From IMG/VR virus record IMGVR_UViG_3300042868_003893, positions 1-23,487 of that record: DNA of 23,487 nucleotides; one strand, 5' to 3'. The DNA is from a virus. A program made the translations under genes and the position numbers. Positions 1-7,960 of this stretch are shown here, one piece after another; the first letter of the stretch is position 1; each line of letters opens with the position of its first letter. Under the pieces are notes generated by a model. It did no database searches. It worked only from the letters and a program-made list of their open reading frames with translations, and was not told the DNA's origin.

Positions 1-1
1 C

Positions 2-283
2 ACCGGATTCAACATCACAGTGCCCACGCCCACCACAGAGCAGCAGTGGATGATCTTTCAGCCAGCCGGAACTCTGGCCGCTGGAACAGTCACCCTACCC
101 CTGAACACCAGCGTACCAGACGGCACAGAGGTAAGAGTCACCACCACTCAGATCATTACCACATTCACGCTGGCGCTGAACGGCGCAGCAGCAGCCTTCG
201 GAGCACCCACCACCCTGGCCGCAAATGCCTTCTTTACGATGCGTTTCTACCAGGCCACCAACAGCTGGTATCGCGTCGCCTAA
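2..283 (+). CDS. Partial small phage structural protein (C-terminal end)
   Basis: The reading frame is open from the first full codon at position 2 to TAA at 281-283, so the gene probably begins upstream of the window. An internal GTG at 20 has no visible ribosome binding site. The visible 93 residues are rich in Thr, Ala and Val with alternating hydrophobic residues, which suggests a beta-rich fold. The end, around 'LAANAFFTMRFYQATNSWYRV', resembles C-termini of small structural or decoration proteins encoded between capsid and tail genes in podoviruses (recognised by eye, not searched). It lies 3 bases before the next gene in the late operon. The exact function is unknown. Confidence 0.6.
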   Translation, partial: TGFNITVPTPTTEQQWMIFQPAGTLAAGTVTLPLNTSVPDGTEVRVTTTQIITTFTLALNGAAAAFGAPTTLAANAFFTMRFYQATNSWYRVA

Positions 284-286
284 GCC

Positions 287-571
287 ATGGCCACAAAAGA
301 CACACGACTTGCCCGTGCCGGGGTCTCGGGCTACAACAAGCCCAAGGCCACCCCAAGCCACCCCACCAAAAGCCACGTCGTCGTGGCCAAGTCGGGCGAC
401 CAGATCAAGACCATCCGCTTTGGTCAGCAAGGCGTGTCCGGCTCTCCCAAAAAAGAGGGCGAATCCAAGGCCAGCCAAGCGAGGCGCGAATCATTCAAAG
501 CTCGGCACGCTGAAAACATTGCCAAAGGCAAACTGAGCGCAGCGTATTGGGCCAACAAGGTCAAGTGGTAA
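287..571 (+). CDS. Small basic phage protein, conserved in podovirus late regions
   Basis: 94 residues, strongly basic and probably disordered in its first two thirds. The N-terminus has a 'GVSGYNKPK..PSHPTKSHVVVAK' pattern and the C-terminus a conserved 'SFKARHAENIAKGKLSAAYWANKVKW' type motif. I recognise this pattern from small proteins of many environmental podoviruses and other phages whose role is unknown. The basic character would fit nucleic-acid contact or packaging, but that is inference. It sits between the partial structural gene and the gp10-like gene with gaps of only 3 bases, so it is part of the late operon. ATG 287 is the natural start, directly after the upstream stop. Confidence 0.75.
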   Translation: MATKDTRLARAGVSGYNKPKATPSHPTKSHVVVAKSGDQIKTIRFGQQGVSGSPKKEGESKASQARRESFKARHAENIAKGKLSAAYWANKVKW

Positions 572-574
572 GCC

Positions 575-1987
575 ATGCAAATCCCAATCCTCAACGGCAT
601 CTATGCCGACACCACCCCAGAGCTGCGCACCGCCTACCCGGTCAACTTGGTTCCAGTGCCCAAGCAGTCAGGCATCAGCAACGGCTTTCTTCGCCCGGGT
701 GACGGCATCGTGGCCAACGGCACAGGCCCAGGCGTCGACCGAGGCGGCATCAACTGGAACGGCGTCTGCTACCGGGTCATGGGCACCAAGCTGGTAACCG
801 TATCCAGCAACGGCTCGGTGACAGTGCTGGGCGATGTGGGTGGCCCCACCACCGAACTGGTCACGCTTGACTACAGCTTTGATCTTTTGGCCATCGCCTC
901 AGGTGGCCGCTTGTACTTTTGGAATCCATCAGCAGGAACACTGACACAAAACACAGATCCAGATCTTGGGGTTGTGCTGGATGTGGCGTGGGTGGACGGC
1001 TACTTCATGACCACAGACGGGGCTAACTTGGTTGTCACCGAGCTATTGGACCCCATGAGTGTCAATCCTCTGAAATATGGCAGCTCAGAGATCGACCCAG
1101 ATCCAGTGGTGGCCCTGCTCAAACTGCGCAACGAGATCTATGCGCTCAACAGCAACACCATCGAGGTGTTTGACAACGTAGGCGGCGACCTGTTCCCATT
1201 TGCACGCATCGACGGCGCACAGATTCAAAAAGGATGCCTTGGCACGCAGGCCTGTTGCATCTACCTAGACCGCATTGCCTTCTTAGGCGGTGGACGCAAC
1301 GAAGCCCCAGGCATCTACATCGGGGCAGCGGCTACCACCCAGAAGATCAGCACGCAAGAAATCGACAACCTGCTCCTGACCTACACAGAGGCACAGCTGG
1401 TGCGCGTGCAACTCGAAGCACGCAACGACAAAAACCACCAACACCTCTACGTCCACCTGCCAGACCGAACCGTGGTTTATGACGCATCAGCATCAGAGGC
1501 ACTCGGGGAACAAGTTTGGTTTACCCTGGTCAGCGCCGTTGTCGGCTTCAGCCAATACCGCGCACGCAATCTGGTATGGATCTACGACAAGTGGCTGGTG
1601 GGAGACCCACAAAGCAGCGCCATCGGCTACCTGGTGCAAGACACCGGCCACCATTGGGGCCAGCAAGTGCGCTGGGAATTCGGCACGGTCATTGTTTACA
1701 ACGAGGGCAACGGCGCGATCTTCAACCGCCTGGAGCTGGTCAGCTTGACCGGCAGCGTGGCTTTGGGCACAAACCCACAGATCAGCACCAGCTACAGCGT
1801 CAACGGCCTCTCATGGAGTCAGGATCGCAGCATCGCAGTCGGCACCACTGGAAACACGGCCAAGCGCCTTGCGTGGTTTCAGCAAGGCCACATGCGCAAC
1901 TGGAGAATCCAGCGCTTTCAAGGTGACAGCGATGCGCACGTTTCTTTTGTCCGTCTTGAAGCTCAGATTGAGGCATTGGCGTACTGA
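575..1987 (+). CDS. Packaged DNA stabilization protein, P22 gp10-like tail accessory factor
   Basis: 470 residues, essentially the same length as P22 gp10 (472). Known role of the family: a tail hub protein that plugs the portal channel after packaging, together with gp4 and gp26, and keeps DNA inside the head. The N-terminus 'IPILNGIYADTTPELRTAYPVNLVPVPKQSGISNGFLRPGDGI' is typical of the gp10/Phage_stabilise family, followed by beta-propeller-like repeats ('...VMGTKLVTVSSNGSVTVLG', 'LLAIASGGRLYFWNP'). The start ATG is 3 bases after the upstream stop. The stop overlaps the next start as TGATG. Gene order (gp10, needle, gene 14, 7, 20, 16 positions) supports the call. Confidence 0.92.
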   Translation: MQIPILNGIYADTTPELRTAYPVNLVPVPKQSGISNGFLRPGDGIVANGTGPGVDRGGINWNGVCYRVMGTKLVTVSSNGSVTVLGDVGGPTTELVTLDYSFDLLAIASGGRLYFWNPSAGTLTQNTDPDLGVVLDVAWVDGYFMTTDGANLVVTELLDPMSVNPLKYGSSEIDPDPVVALLKLRNEIYALNSNTIEVFDNVGGDLFPFARIDGAQIQKGCLGTQACCIYLDRIAFLGGGRNEAPGIYIGAAATTQKISTQEIDNLLLTYTEAQLVRVQLEARNDKNHQHLYVHLPDRTVVYDASASEALGEQVWFTLVSAVVGFSQYRARNLVWIYDKWLVGDPQSSAIGYLVQDTGHHWGQQVRWEFGTVIVYNEGNGAIFNRLELVSLTGSVALGTNPQISTSYSVNGLSWSQDRSIAVGTTGNTAKRLAWFQQGHMRNWRIQRFQGDSDAHVSFVRLEAQIEALAY

Positions 1988-2838
1988 TGGCAACCGCACC
2001 AACATCACGCAGGCTCAATCTGACCCGCGACCAGCTTTCGGCGTTCCTTACCGACCAGCAACAGATCAGGCAGTTTGAATTGCTGTTCTCAACAGTCGAT
2101 CAAATTCAAGTAATCGTTGGGACTGATTTTGAGTATCAAGCAGACAACGCTGCCGCCAGATCAAACGAAGCGCTGGCCCAACTGGCGGCATTTGCCAAAG
2201 AGTCGGCTATAAATTGCGCTTTGGCGGAAAACAAAGCAAATCAGGCATTGGAACTGCTAGACAATCTGACCAAGGAAGTTCAGGCATTGCGGTTGGCTCC
2301 ATCTCAAAATCAATTTGATGAGCTGACCAAGGCTGTAGAGGGCTTGCAAATGGCACCCCCACCAAGGGAATTCAAGCGTTCAAGATACGGATCGTTCTAC
2401 GACACCACCACGCAGACAGCCACGACCATGAACACGGCCAAGGCCATCACGTTCAACAACACCGATTTGAGCAATGGCGTGTATCTTGGCACCCCGACAT
2501 CGAGGGTGTACGTGGACACGCCGGGCATCTACAACTTCGACACCTCGTTTCAATTGGACAAAACAGCAGGCGGAACGGGTGAGTTCTTTTTTTGGTTTAG
2601 GATTAACGGCGTAGACGTGCCAGACAGTGCCAGTCAAATCAGAATTCAGGGCAACAACGCTGAAATTTTTTCATCGCTGAATTACTTTTTTGATCTCAAA
2701 GCCAATGACTATATTGAGCTGATGTTTTCGGTGAGCGACCTCACTGTCGAAATTACTGCATTTCCTGCGGCTGCACCCCACCCAGGCATCCCGTCCATTA
2801 TTCTCACAGTTTCAAACAACATTGAAGGTGTCTTATGA
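1987..2838 (+). CDS. Probable tail needle (P22/Sf6 gp26 position) with C1q/TNF-like knob
   Basis: 283 residues. Residues 1-40 carry 'RRLNLTRDQLSAFLTDQQQIRQFELLF'. Residues about 45-125 are heptad-like Ala/Leu/Glu/Gln-rich and predicted by eye as a trimeric coiled coil. Residues about 130-283 form a beta-rich domain ('RYGSFYDTTTQTA', 'YVDTPGIYNFDTSFQLD', 'RIQGNNAEI', 'DYIELMFSVSD'), a pattern found in C1q/TNF-like jelly-roll domains of phages. It lies directly after gp10, where P22 places gene 26. Sf6 gp26 is also about 282 residues with a coiled coil ending in a TNF-like knob (established), so the architecture and length fit a tail needle that plugs the portal and probes the envelope. Sequence identity to gp26 is not evident by eye. 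Confidence 0.68.
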   Translation: MATAPTSRRLNLTRDQLSAFLTDQQQIRQFELLFSTVDQIQVIVGTDFEYQADNAAARSNEALAQLAAFAKESAINCALAENKANQALELLDNLTKEVQALRLAPSQNQFDELTKAVEGLQMAPPPREFKRSRYGSFYDTTTQTATTMNTAKAITFNNTDLSNGVYLGTPTSRVYVDTPGIYNFDTSFQLDKTAGGTGEFFFWFRINGVDVPDSASQIRIQGNNAEIFSSLNYFFDLKANDYIELMFSVSDLTVEITAFPAAAPHPGIPSIILTVSNNIEGVL

Positions 2839-3170
2839 CCGTCTCCATCAAAGTCCTGATCCCAGCCAAACAAGCAGAAAACAGCCAGACCACGCAGTAC
2901 ACAGCCGTGAACTGCAAAACCATCATCGACAAATTTACGGCCACCAACACAACAGCAGGCAACGTCACGATCAGCGTCAACCTAGTGACAAGTGGCGGCA
3001 CGGCTGGCGTGTCCAACCTGATTGTGGACACTCGCAGCATCGCACCCGATGAGACCTACACTTGCCCTGAGCTGGTCGGCCAAGCACTCGAACCTGGTGG
3101 CTTCATCAGCACCATTGCCAGCGCAGCCACATCACTGACCATCCGAGCATCAGGACGTGAGATCACTTGA
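2835..3170 (+). CDS. Small beta-rich phage structural protein, function unknown
   Basis: 111 residues starting with 'TVSIKVLIPAKQAENSQTTQYTA' and continuing with alternating polar and hydrophobic residues ('TATNTTAGNVTISVNLVTSGGTAGVSNLIVDTRSIAPDETYTCPELVG'), which suggests an Ig-like or beta-sandwich fold. ATG overlaps the needle stop (ATGA at 2835-2838), implying translational coupling with the needle. I recognise similar proteins in tail regions of Burkholderiales phages, without a known role. A decoration or needle-partner role is inference. No transmembrane segment or catalytic motif is visible. Confidence 0.75.
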   Translation: MTVSIKVLIPAKQAENSQTTQYTAVNCKTIIDKFTATNTTAGNVTISVNLVTSGGTAGVSNLIVDTRSIAPDETYTCPELVGQALEPGGFISTIASAATSLTIRASGREIT

Positions 3171-3196
3171 TTTACTTGTTGTAAATGTGGGACAAT
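3167..3196 (+). promoter_or_regulatory. Candidate sigma-70 promoter with palindrome ahead of the gene 14-position GNAT
   Basis: TTGATT (3167-3172) and GACAAT (3191-3196) are separated by 18 bases. Between them is a perfect inverted repeat, ATTTAC (3170-3175) and GTAAAT (3181-3186), around a 5-base loop. This is the only clear break (80 bases) in an otherwise packed late operon before the tailspike. The -10 match is weak (4 of 6), so this may be only an operator-like or chance palindrome. Confidence 0.28.
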
Positions 3197-3250
3197 CTGG
3201 CCGCTGAGTCAACAAAGCCGCCAGCAGCTTGCCCTAAACAGGAGTTGCAC

Positions 3251-3703
3251 ATGTCGGTCGTCACTGAGGGAATCACAAAAGGCCATCTTCTTGAGGTCTA
3301 TTCTGATCCGTACATCACCAAAGTCGGGCACGACCACCGACCAGCCGCGCACATCGACCACCCTCTTGTCACTTACCTGTCTGCATGGACTGACAGCACC
3401 TTTGTTGGCGCATTCATGGCGGTACGATTCACCCCCATTGAAATCGAGCTGCACGCACTCCTGAAGCGGTCGGCCATCAAACACTCCCGAGACCTTGGCA
3501 ATGCCTGTTTGAAGTGGGCATTTGCCCAACCCATTCAGCGCGTCACGGCATACATCATTGAGGGCATGGAGTCCGCCAAGAATTACTGCCTCAAGCTCGG
3601 CTTCAAAGAGGAAGGCCGCAGACGCGCAGCGTGTCTGCAAGGCGGCATTGTCAAAGACGTTTATGTGCTGGGCATGACCCGGCTGGATTGGAGTTCAAAA
3701 TGA
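3251..3703 (+). CDS. GNAT-like acyltransferase in the P22 gene 14 position
   Basis: 150 residues from ATG 3251, chosen over an upstream in-frame start at 3185 because AGGAG lies at 3240-3244. The C-terminal half has a GNAT-like pattern: an alpha-helical segment ending 'GNACLKWAFAQPIQRVTAYIIEGMESAKNYCLKLGFKEEGRRRAACLQGGIVKDVYVLGMTR', where the 'SA...Y..KLGF..EG' stretch is typical of GNAT motif B. P22 gene 14 lies at the same place (between 26 and 7) and its relatives are GNAT-like proteins needed for particle maturation. The acyl substrate cannot be read from sequence. The stop overlaps the next start (ATGA). Confidence 0.72.
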   Translation: MSVVTEGITKGHLLEVYSDPYITKVGHDHRPAAHIDHPLVTYLSAWTDSTFVGAFMAVRFTPIEIELHALLKRSAIKHSRDLGNACLKWAFAQPIQRVTAYIIEGMESAKNYCLKLGFKEEGRRRAACLQGGIVKDVYVLGMTRLDWSSK

Positions 3704-4320
3704 GTTTTGTTGGCGATTTGATTGGCGACGTTGTTGGTGGCATCACCGGAGCAAAGCAGGCGGGTAAAGCAGCCGAACGCGCTGGACAAACTCAAGCAGC
3801 ATCAGCGCAAGCAGGCATTGATGAGCAGCGCAGGCAGTTTGATGCACTGGTTGAACTCATGGCCCCATACGTTTCAGCGGGCACTGGCGCAATGGGCCAA
3901 CAGCAGGCCTTGATTGGCTTGCAAGGTGCAGAAGCACAGCAGCAGGCAATCTCTGGCTTTGAGCAGTCTCCGCTGTTTCAGGCCATGACCCAGCAAGGCG
4001 AAAACGCCATCCTACAAAACGCATCGGCTACCGGCGGACTGCGTGGCGGCAACGTACAGGCAGCTCTTGCGCAGTTTCGCCCCCAAGCACTCAACGCATT
4101 GATCGAACAGCAATATGGCCGCCTCGGAGGTTTATCGACAATGGGCCAAGCATCTGCTGCTGGTCAAGCCTCTTCTGGACTTGAATCAGCAAGCAACATC
4201 GGGAACCTTTTGGCCAACCAAGGCGCAGCCATTGCGGGTGGCCAAATAGCCAGAGGCGGCATCCCACGTCAAGCCTTTGGCGATTTGTTAAACATCGGTA
4301 AAACCGTTGCAGCGTTTTAA
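3700..4320 (+). CDS. DNA ejection protein, P22 gp7-like
   Basis: 206 residues from ATG 3700, which overlaps the upstream TGA as ATGA. The N-terminal 'MSFVGDLIGDVVGGITGAKQAGKAAERAGQTQAA' is followed by an Ala/Gln-rich helical body with 'LVELMAPYVSAGTGAMGQQQALIGLQG', 'QSPLFQAMTQQGENAILQNASATGGLRGGNVQAALAQF' and 'LIEQQYGRLGGLSTMGQ'. This is the characteristic pattern of gp7-type internal virion proteins. P22 gp7 (229 residues) is ejected with gp16 and gp20 and helps carry DNA across the cell envelope. A longer upstream reading of this frame from 3631 overlaps the GNAT gene and lacks a binding site, so it was not used. Confidence 0.88.
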   Translation: MSFVGDLIGDVVGGITGAKQAGKAAERAGQTQAASAQAGIDEQRRQFDALVELMAPYVSAGTGAMGQQQALIGLQGAEAQQQAISGFEQSPLFQAMTQQGENAILQNASATGGLRGGNVQAALAQFRPQALNALIEQQYGRLGGLSTMGQASAAGQASSGLESASNIGNLLANQGAAIAGGQIARGGIPRQAFGDLLNIGKTVAAF

Positions 4321-4329
4321 GGCGCATTT

Positions 4330-5817
4330 ATGTCAATCAATCCACTACAACCGCCAGTCAATTACATGGCCATGACCCCCCAGGTAAATCTGGGCCAGCA
4401 ATTCGCTGAGTTTGGCCAAGTTCTTGCACAGCGTCAGCAGCGTCAACAGGCGCAAGAGGTCAAGCAGCAATTTGCAACCGACTTGCAAACGGCGCAAGCA
4501 GACGGCACGCAACAAGCATGGCTTGGCATGATCGCCAAGTATCCGCAATTCCGTGAAGCCTTTGGAGATGTACGAAAAGGTGTAGGTGAGGAACGCTTGA
4601 AAAACGAATTCACTCAAGGATTTGAGATTTCCAACGCATTGGAAAATAAAGCCCCAGAGGTAGCGATGGAGCGAGTGCAAACCATCATTCAAGCCAAAAA
4701 GAACGCAGGCGAACCGACCAAAATTTATGAAGATGTTTTGACGTCACTTCAAAACGGAAACATCACAGGCGCACAGTCTGGGGTTAACTTTGCATTGGCC
4801 GCAATCGACCCGGACCGTTTTGAAAAAACGGTCAAGGCCAGAACAACAGCAGCAAAAGCGCCAAGCGAAGTGACCCAGGCAATTGCCTCTGCAAGCAAAG
4901 CAGAGTCAGATGCTCAAACAGCATTGGCCGCAGCCACCACCGCGCCAGAAAAAGCAGCAGCCGAAGCAGCACTGGCCAAAGCCCAGGCAGACAAAGCCAG
5001 GGTCGAGGCGCAGTTTGCAGGCCCACTGGCACAAGCCAGCTTGAACTTGAACTCTGCACAAATCAAGAACATCAACAGCGAGATCGGCAACCGAGCTGCA
5101 AAGCTCAATCTTGATCGCCAAACCATGCAGGCCACGGTCGCTGAGAAGCTGTCCACCATTCAAAATAACTTGAACCAGATGCCTGCCGACACCCGAAAGC
5201 TGGTAAATGAATCTGCTGTGACGGCGGCGGCATCCAAGCAATCCGCAGACCAGTACAACGATCTGGCCAAGCGTCTTGATGCAGCTGGTGGTGGCTACGG
5301 TGCATTCACCAGTGCAAGAGATTTTCTGAACAAATCATTAGGTACGCAAAACTCTCTGACTCAACTGCGTAACGAGTACACACGTTTACGCAACTCAGCA
5401 GCCATCAAATCTTTGCCACCAGGTCCAGCCACCGATGCAGATATTCAATTGGCATTAAAGCCTTTCCCGCCTGAAACCGCTGACGCTAAAACAATGGCGA
5501 GTTTTCTTCGGGGAATGGCTAAATTGCAAGACATTGAAGCGGCTGTTAGCAACGCCAAGACCGACTGGCTGGCCAACAACAACGGCGTGCTGACCCGTGC
5601 ACGAAACACCTTTCAGGCTGGTGACTACGCTACTAAGCCGGGCGAGTCTTTCAACGACTTCACGCAGCGCGTAGTGCAAGACCAAAGCAAACGTTACGAC
5701 CCAACGCAGCAGACTTCTTTGGTGCAGCAGATTCCTACTGATCGCAACCCACGACCAGCAGCCCCAGCAGCAAACATTCGGTCGCAAGCTGACGCAATCC
5801 TGCGCGGAGGTCAATAA
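4330..5817 (+). CDS. DNA ejection protein in the P22 gene 20 position
   Basis: 495 residues (P22 gp20 is 471). It starts 'MSINPLQPPVNYMAMTPQVNLGQQFAEFGQVLAQRQQRQQAQ', a pattern found in podovirus internal virion proteins of this position. The rest is almost entirely helical and rich in Ala, Gln, Lys and Glu, with long coiled-coil-like stretches around residues 165-300. No membrane segment or enzyme motif is visible. It is placed 9 bases after the gp7-like gene and immediately before the gp16-position gene. Expected to be packaged in the head and ejected with DNA; sequence similarity to P22 gp20 itself is not evident by eye, so the role rests on position and composition. Confidence 0.78.
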   Translation: MSINPLQPPVNYMAMTPQVNLGQQFAEFGQVLAQRQQRQQAQEVKQQFATDLQTAQADGTQQAWLGMIAKYPQFREAFGDVRKGVGEERLKNEFTQGFEISNALENKAPEVAMERVQTIIQAKKNAGEPTKIYEDVLTSLQNGNITGAQSGVNFALAAIDPDRFEKTVKARTTAAKAPSEVTQAIASASKAESDAQTALAAATTAPEKAAAEAALAKAQADKARVEAQFAGPLAQASLNLNSAQIKNINSEIGNRAAKLNLDRQTMQATVAEKLSTIQNNLNQMPADTRKLVNESAVTAAASKQSADQYNDLAKRLDAAGGGYGAFTSARDFLNKSLGTQNSLTQLRNEYTRLRNSAAIKSLPPGPATDADIQLALKPFPPETADAKTMASFLRGMAKLQDIEAAVSNAKTDWLANNNGVLTRARNTFQAGDYATKPGESFNDFTQRVVQDQSKRYDPTQQTSLVQQIPTDRNPRPAAPAANIRSQADAILRGGQ

Positions 5818-7890
5818 ATGGCAACAGCCGACGAATACGCAGCCTGGATCGTCAAGAATTCCGCCAAGCGCGGAACGCCTGAGTTCGACACCGTGGCACA
5901 GGCCTACCAACTGGCCAAGGGCGAAGAAAACACGGCCACTTTCCAGCAGCAGAACGCACCAGCACCACGCGAACCAGGCATTGGCCAGCAACTCATTGGC
6001 GCTGGTGAGACTGCTTTGACCTTGGGCACGGCGGCCACAGGTGGCACGCTCGGCACACTGGCCGGAACTCTCCAGGGCTTGTCCCAGCAGATCCTCTCCG
6101 GTCAGTTCGGCACGCCAGAAGCCATGCGTGCGGTCGAGCAAGCCGCAGCAAAAGGCGCACAGGCGCTCACCTACCAGCCACGCACCCAAGCTGGCCAAGA
6201 GCAGGTACAAGCCGTTGGCCAAGTCCTGGCCAACGTCCTGCCACCAGTCCTGCCTGCAATCGCAGCCCCAGGCGCTATCATGCAAGCAGCACGCACCGCA
6301 GCCCCAACCGCAGGCGCGGCCCGTCAGATCGCAGGCGCAGCAGGACAGAGGGCGGCCACAGCAACAGGTCAGGCCATTGCCAGGCCAATGCAAGCCGCAC
6401 AGACAGCCGTCCGAGAAATGGTCTCGCCTGCTGCGGCGGCTCCATTGGAGACTACGATTCCGGCAATGTCCATGAAGTCTGCGCCAGTCGAAATATTGGC
6501 CGACGCAAGTGTTCGTGCTAGGCCTTCTGCCTCACCACTTGATGCCGTGGCAACAGGAAAGCGCGACTTGGTTTTAGATGCCATCGGTATACCGACCGAG
6601 TCGCGCAGACTTGGCGCACGCACTGGCGACAAAAATCAAATCCAAACTGAAATCATGCTCAGCAAGCTGGAGGGCGCAGAACCCATGCGCCAACAGCTTG
6701 ACCTTGAGTCTCAGCGCCTCGCAGAATACGCAGCGGCCATTCAGCGCGACACAGGGGGCACAGCGGGTGCAACTCCACTTGCCAGGGGAGAGGCCATCAG
6801 CGCTCCGCTTGAGGGCTACCAAAACTGGTACAACGAGCAAATCAGCAGCCTGTACAAGCAAGCCAACGAAGCGGCAGCGGGTCAAGGCGGCATTCGTTTG
6901 GATGGCCTCAAATCGTATCTAAACGAACCAGCCAACTTCAAAGGCGATGGGCGCAGCGTTGCCCGTGACATGCGAAACGAACTTGTCAGGCTTGGCGTCA
7001 TGGACAAAGACGGCAACCTCACTGACATTGACGCGCCCACAGCAGAGCGCATCAGGCAAGAAGCAAACCGCCTGTTTGATCCAACCAAGCCGCAAACGAA
7101 AAACGCAGTGGCTGGCGTGAAGGATGCCATTGACCAGGACGTTTTGTCTGTTTTACCTTCAGACGTTTACAAGGACGCACGCGCCAAGCGCACACAATAC
7201 CGCGAGATTTTTGAAGACCCCAAAGGGCTGGCTCAAATCCTTGACATCAGTGGGCCAGAGGGCGTAAACCGCGCTGTCGCATTGGATGTGTTGCCCGATA
7301 AGCTGGTCAACTACGCAGCCAAGAACACAGCGCAATTCAACAACATCATTCGCACGCTTGAGACACTGCCAACACCGGAACTCCAAGCACTTGGCAAGCA
7401 AGCCCTGGCCGAAGTCCGCGCCCACCTGGTTGAAAAGATGATCTCAAAGAACATCGACCCGACCGAGGCCGCATTAGGTGGTGCAGTAGTTTGGAAGGGA
7501 ACAGATGACACCTTGAGCCGCCAAATGGCACCCTATCGCGGCAAAACCAAACAATTGCTTGGCGATGATCTTGCCAATCGTTTGGACACATTGCGTGTCG
7601 GTGCTCGCATCCTTCGCCCATTTGATCCAAACCCTAGTGGCACGGCAACCACTGCATTGAACTTGCAGACCGAGTTGTCTAAGAAAGCCATCAGCGCAGC
7701 TGGCGGTCTTGCAGGTGCAGGCATTGGAGCAATGACTGGGGGTCCGGCAGGGGCAGCAGGAGGAGCGATTGCAGGTGCATCAGCAGCTAAGAAGATCATT
7801 GACGTTCGTCAGCAAAAAGCCATTGAGCGAGCACTCGAGAAATCTTTGCGAGCCCAGCAAAAGCCAAATCCGCAAAAGGCAGGCTTTTGA
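5818..7890 (+). CDS. Large internal virion / DNA ejection protein in the P22 gene 16 position
   Basis: 690 residues. ATG follows the upstream TAA directly, with GGAGG at 5806-5810. The N-terminus 'MATADEYAAWIVKNSAKRGTPEFDTVAQAYQLAKGEE' is typical of phage internal virion proteins. Residues about 60-90 and 135-175 are Gly/Ala-rich and hydrophobic. The middle is charged and helical. Near the C-terminus (about 620-650) is a Gly/Ala-rich membrane-seeking stretch ('AAGGLAGAGIGAMTGGPAGAAGG'), then a basic tail. P22 gp16 (609 residues) is the membrane-active ejection protein in this position. No lysozyme-like domain is visible. The function is inferred from order, length and hydrophobic segments. 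Confidence 0.75.
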   Translation: MATADEYAAWIVKNSAKRGTPEFDTVAQAYQLAKGEENTATFQQQNAPAPREPGIGQQLIGAGETALTLGTAATGGTLGTLAGTLQGLSQQILSGQFGTPEAMRAVEQAAAKGAQALTYQPRTQAGQEQVQAVGQVLANVLPPVLPAIAAPGAIMQAARTAAPTAGAARQIAGAAGQRAATATGQAIARPMQAAQTAVREMVSPAAAAPLETTIPAMSMKSAPVEILADASVRARPSASPLDAVATGKRDLVLDAIGIPTESRRLGARTGDKNQIQTEIMLSKLEGAEPMRQQLDLESQRLAEYAAAIQRDTGGTAGATPLARGEAISAPLEGYQNWYNEQISSLYKQANEAAAGQGGIRLDGLKSYLNEPANFKGDGRSVARDMRNELVRLGVMDKDGNLTDIDAPTAERIRQEANRLFDPTKPQTKNAVAGVKDAIDQDVLSVLPSDVYKDARAKRTQYREIFEDPKGLAQILDISGPEGVNRAVALDVLPDKLVNYAAKNTAQFNNIIRTLETLPTPELQALGKQALAEVRAHLVEKMISKNIDPTEAALGGAVVWKGTDDTLSRQMAPYRGKTKQLLGDDLANRLDTLRVGARILRPFDPNPSGTATTALNLQTELSKKAISAAGGLAGAGIGAMTGGPAGAAGGAIAGASAAKKIIDVRQQKAIERALEKSLRAQQKPNPQKAGF

Positions 7891-7960
7891 CATGAAGCCC
7901 TCAACGCATTGCCACCCGTGCAGCCTTGAGCGACAATCCACCATCCAGGAGAACCAGTAA

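Noticed and set aside
5455-6393. 312-residue - strand frame
   Set aside because: Opposite the ejection-protein genes; Cys/Trp-rich composition typical of antisense translation.
7892-7960. 22-codon frame between the ejection protein and the tailspike
   Set aside because: It fills the gap and contains a CHPC motif, but it lacks a ribosome binding site of its own and its end is simply the tailspike's ribosome binding site region.
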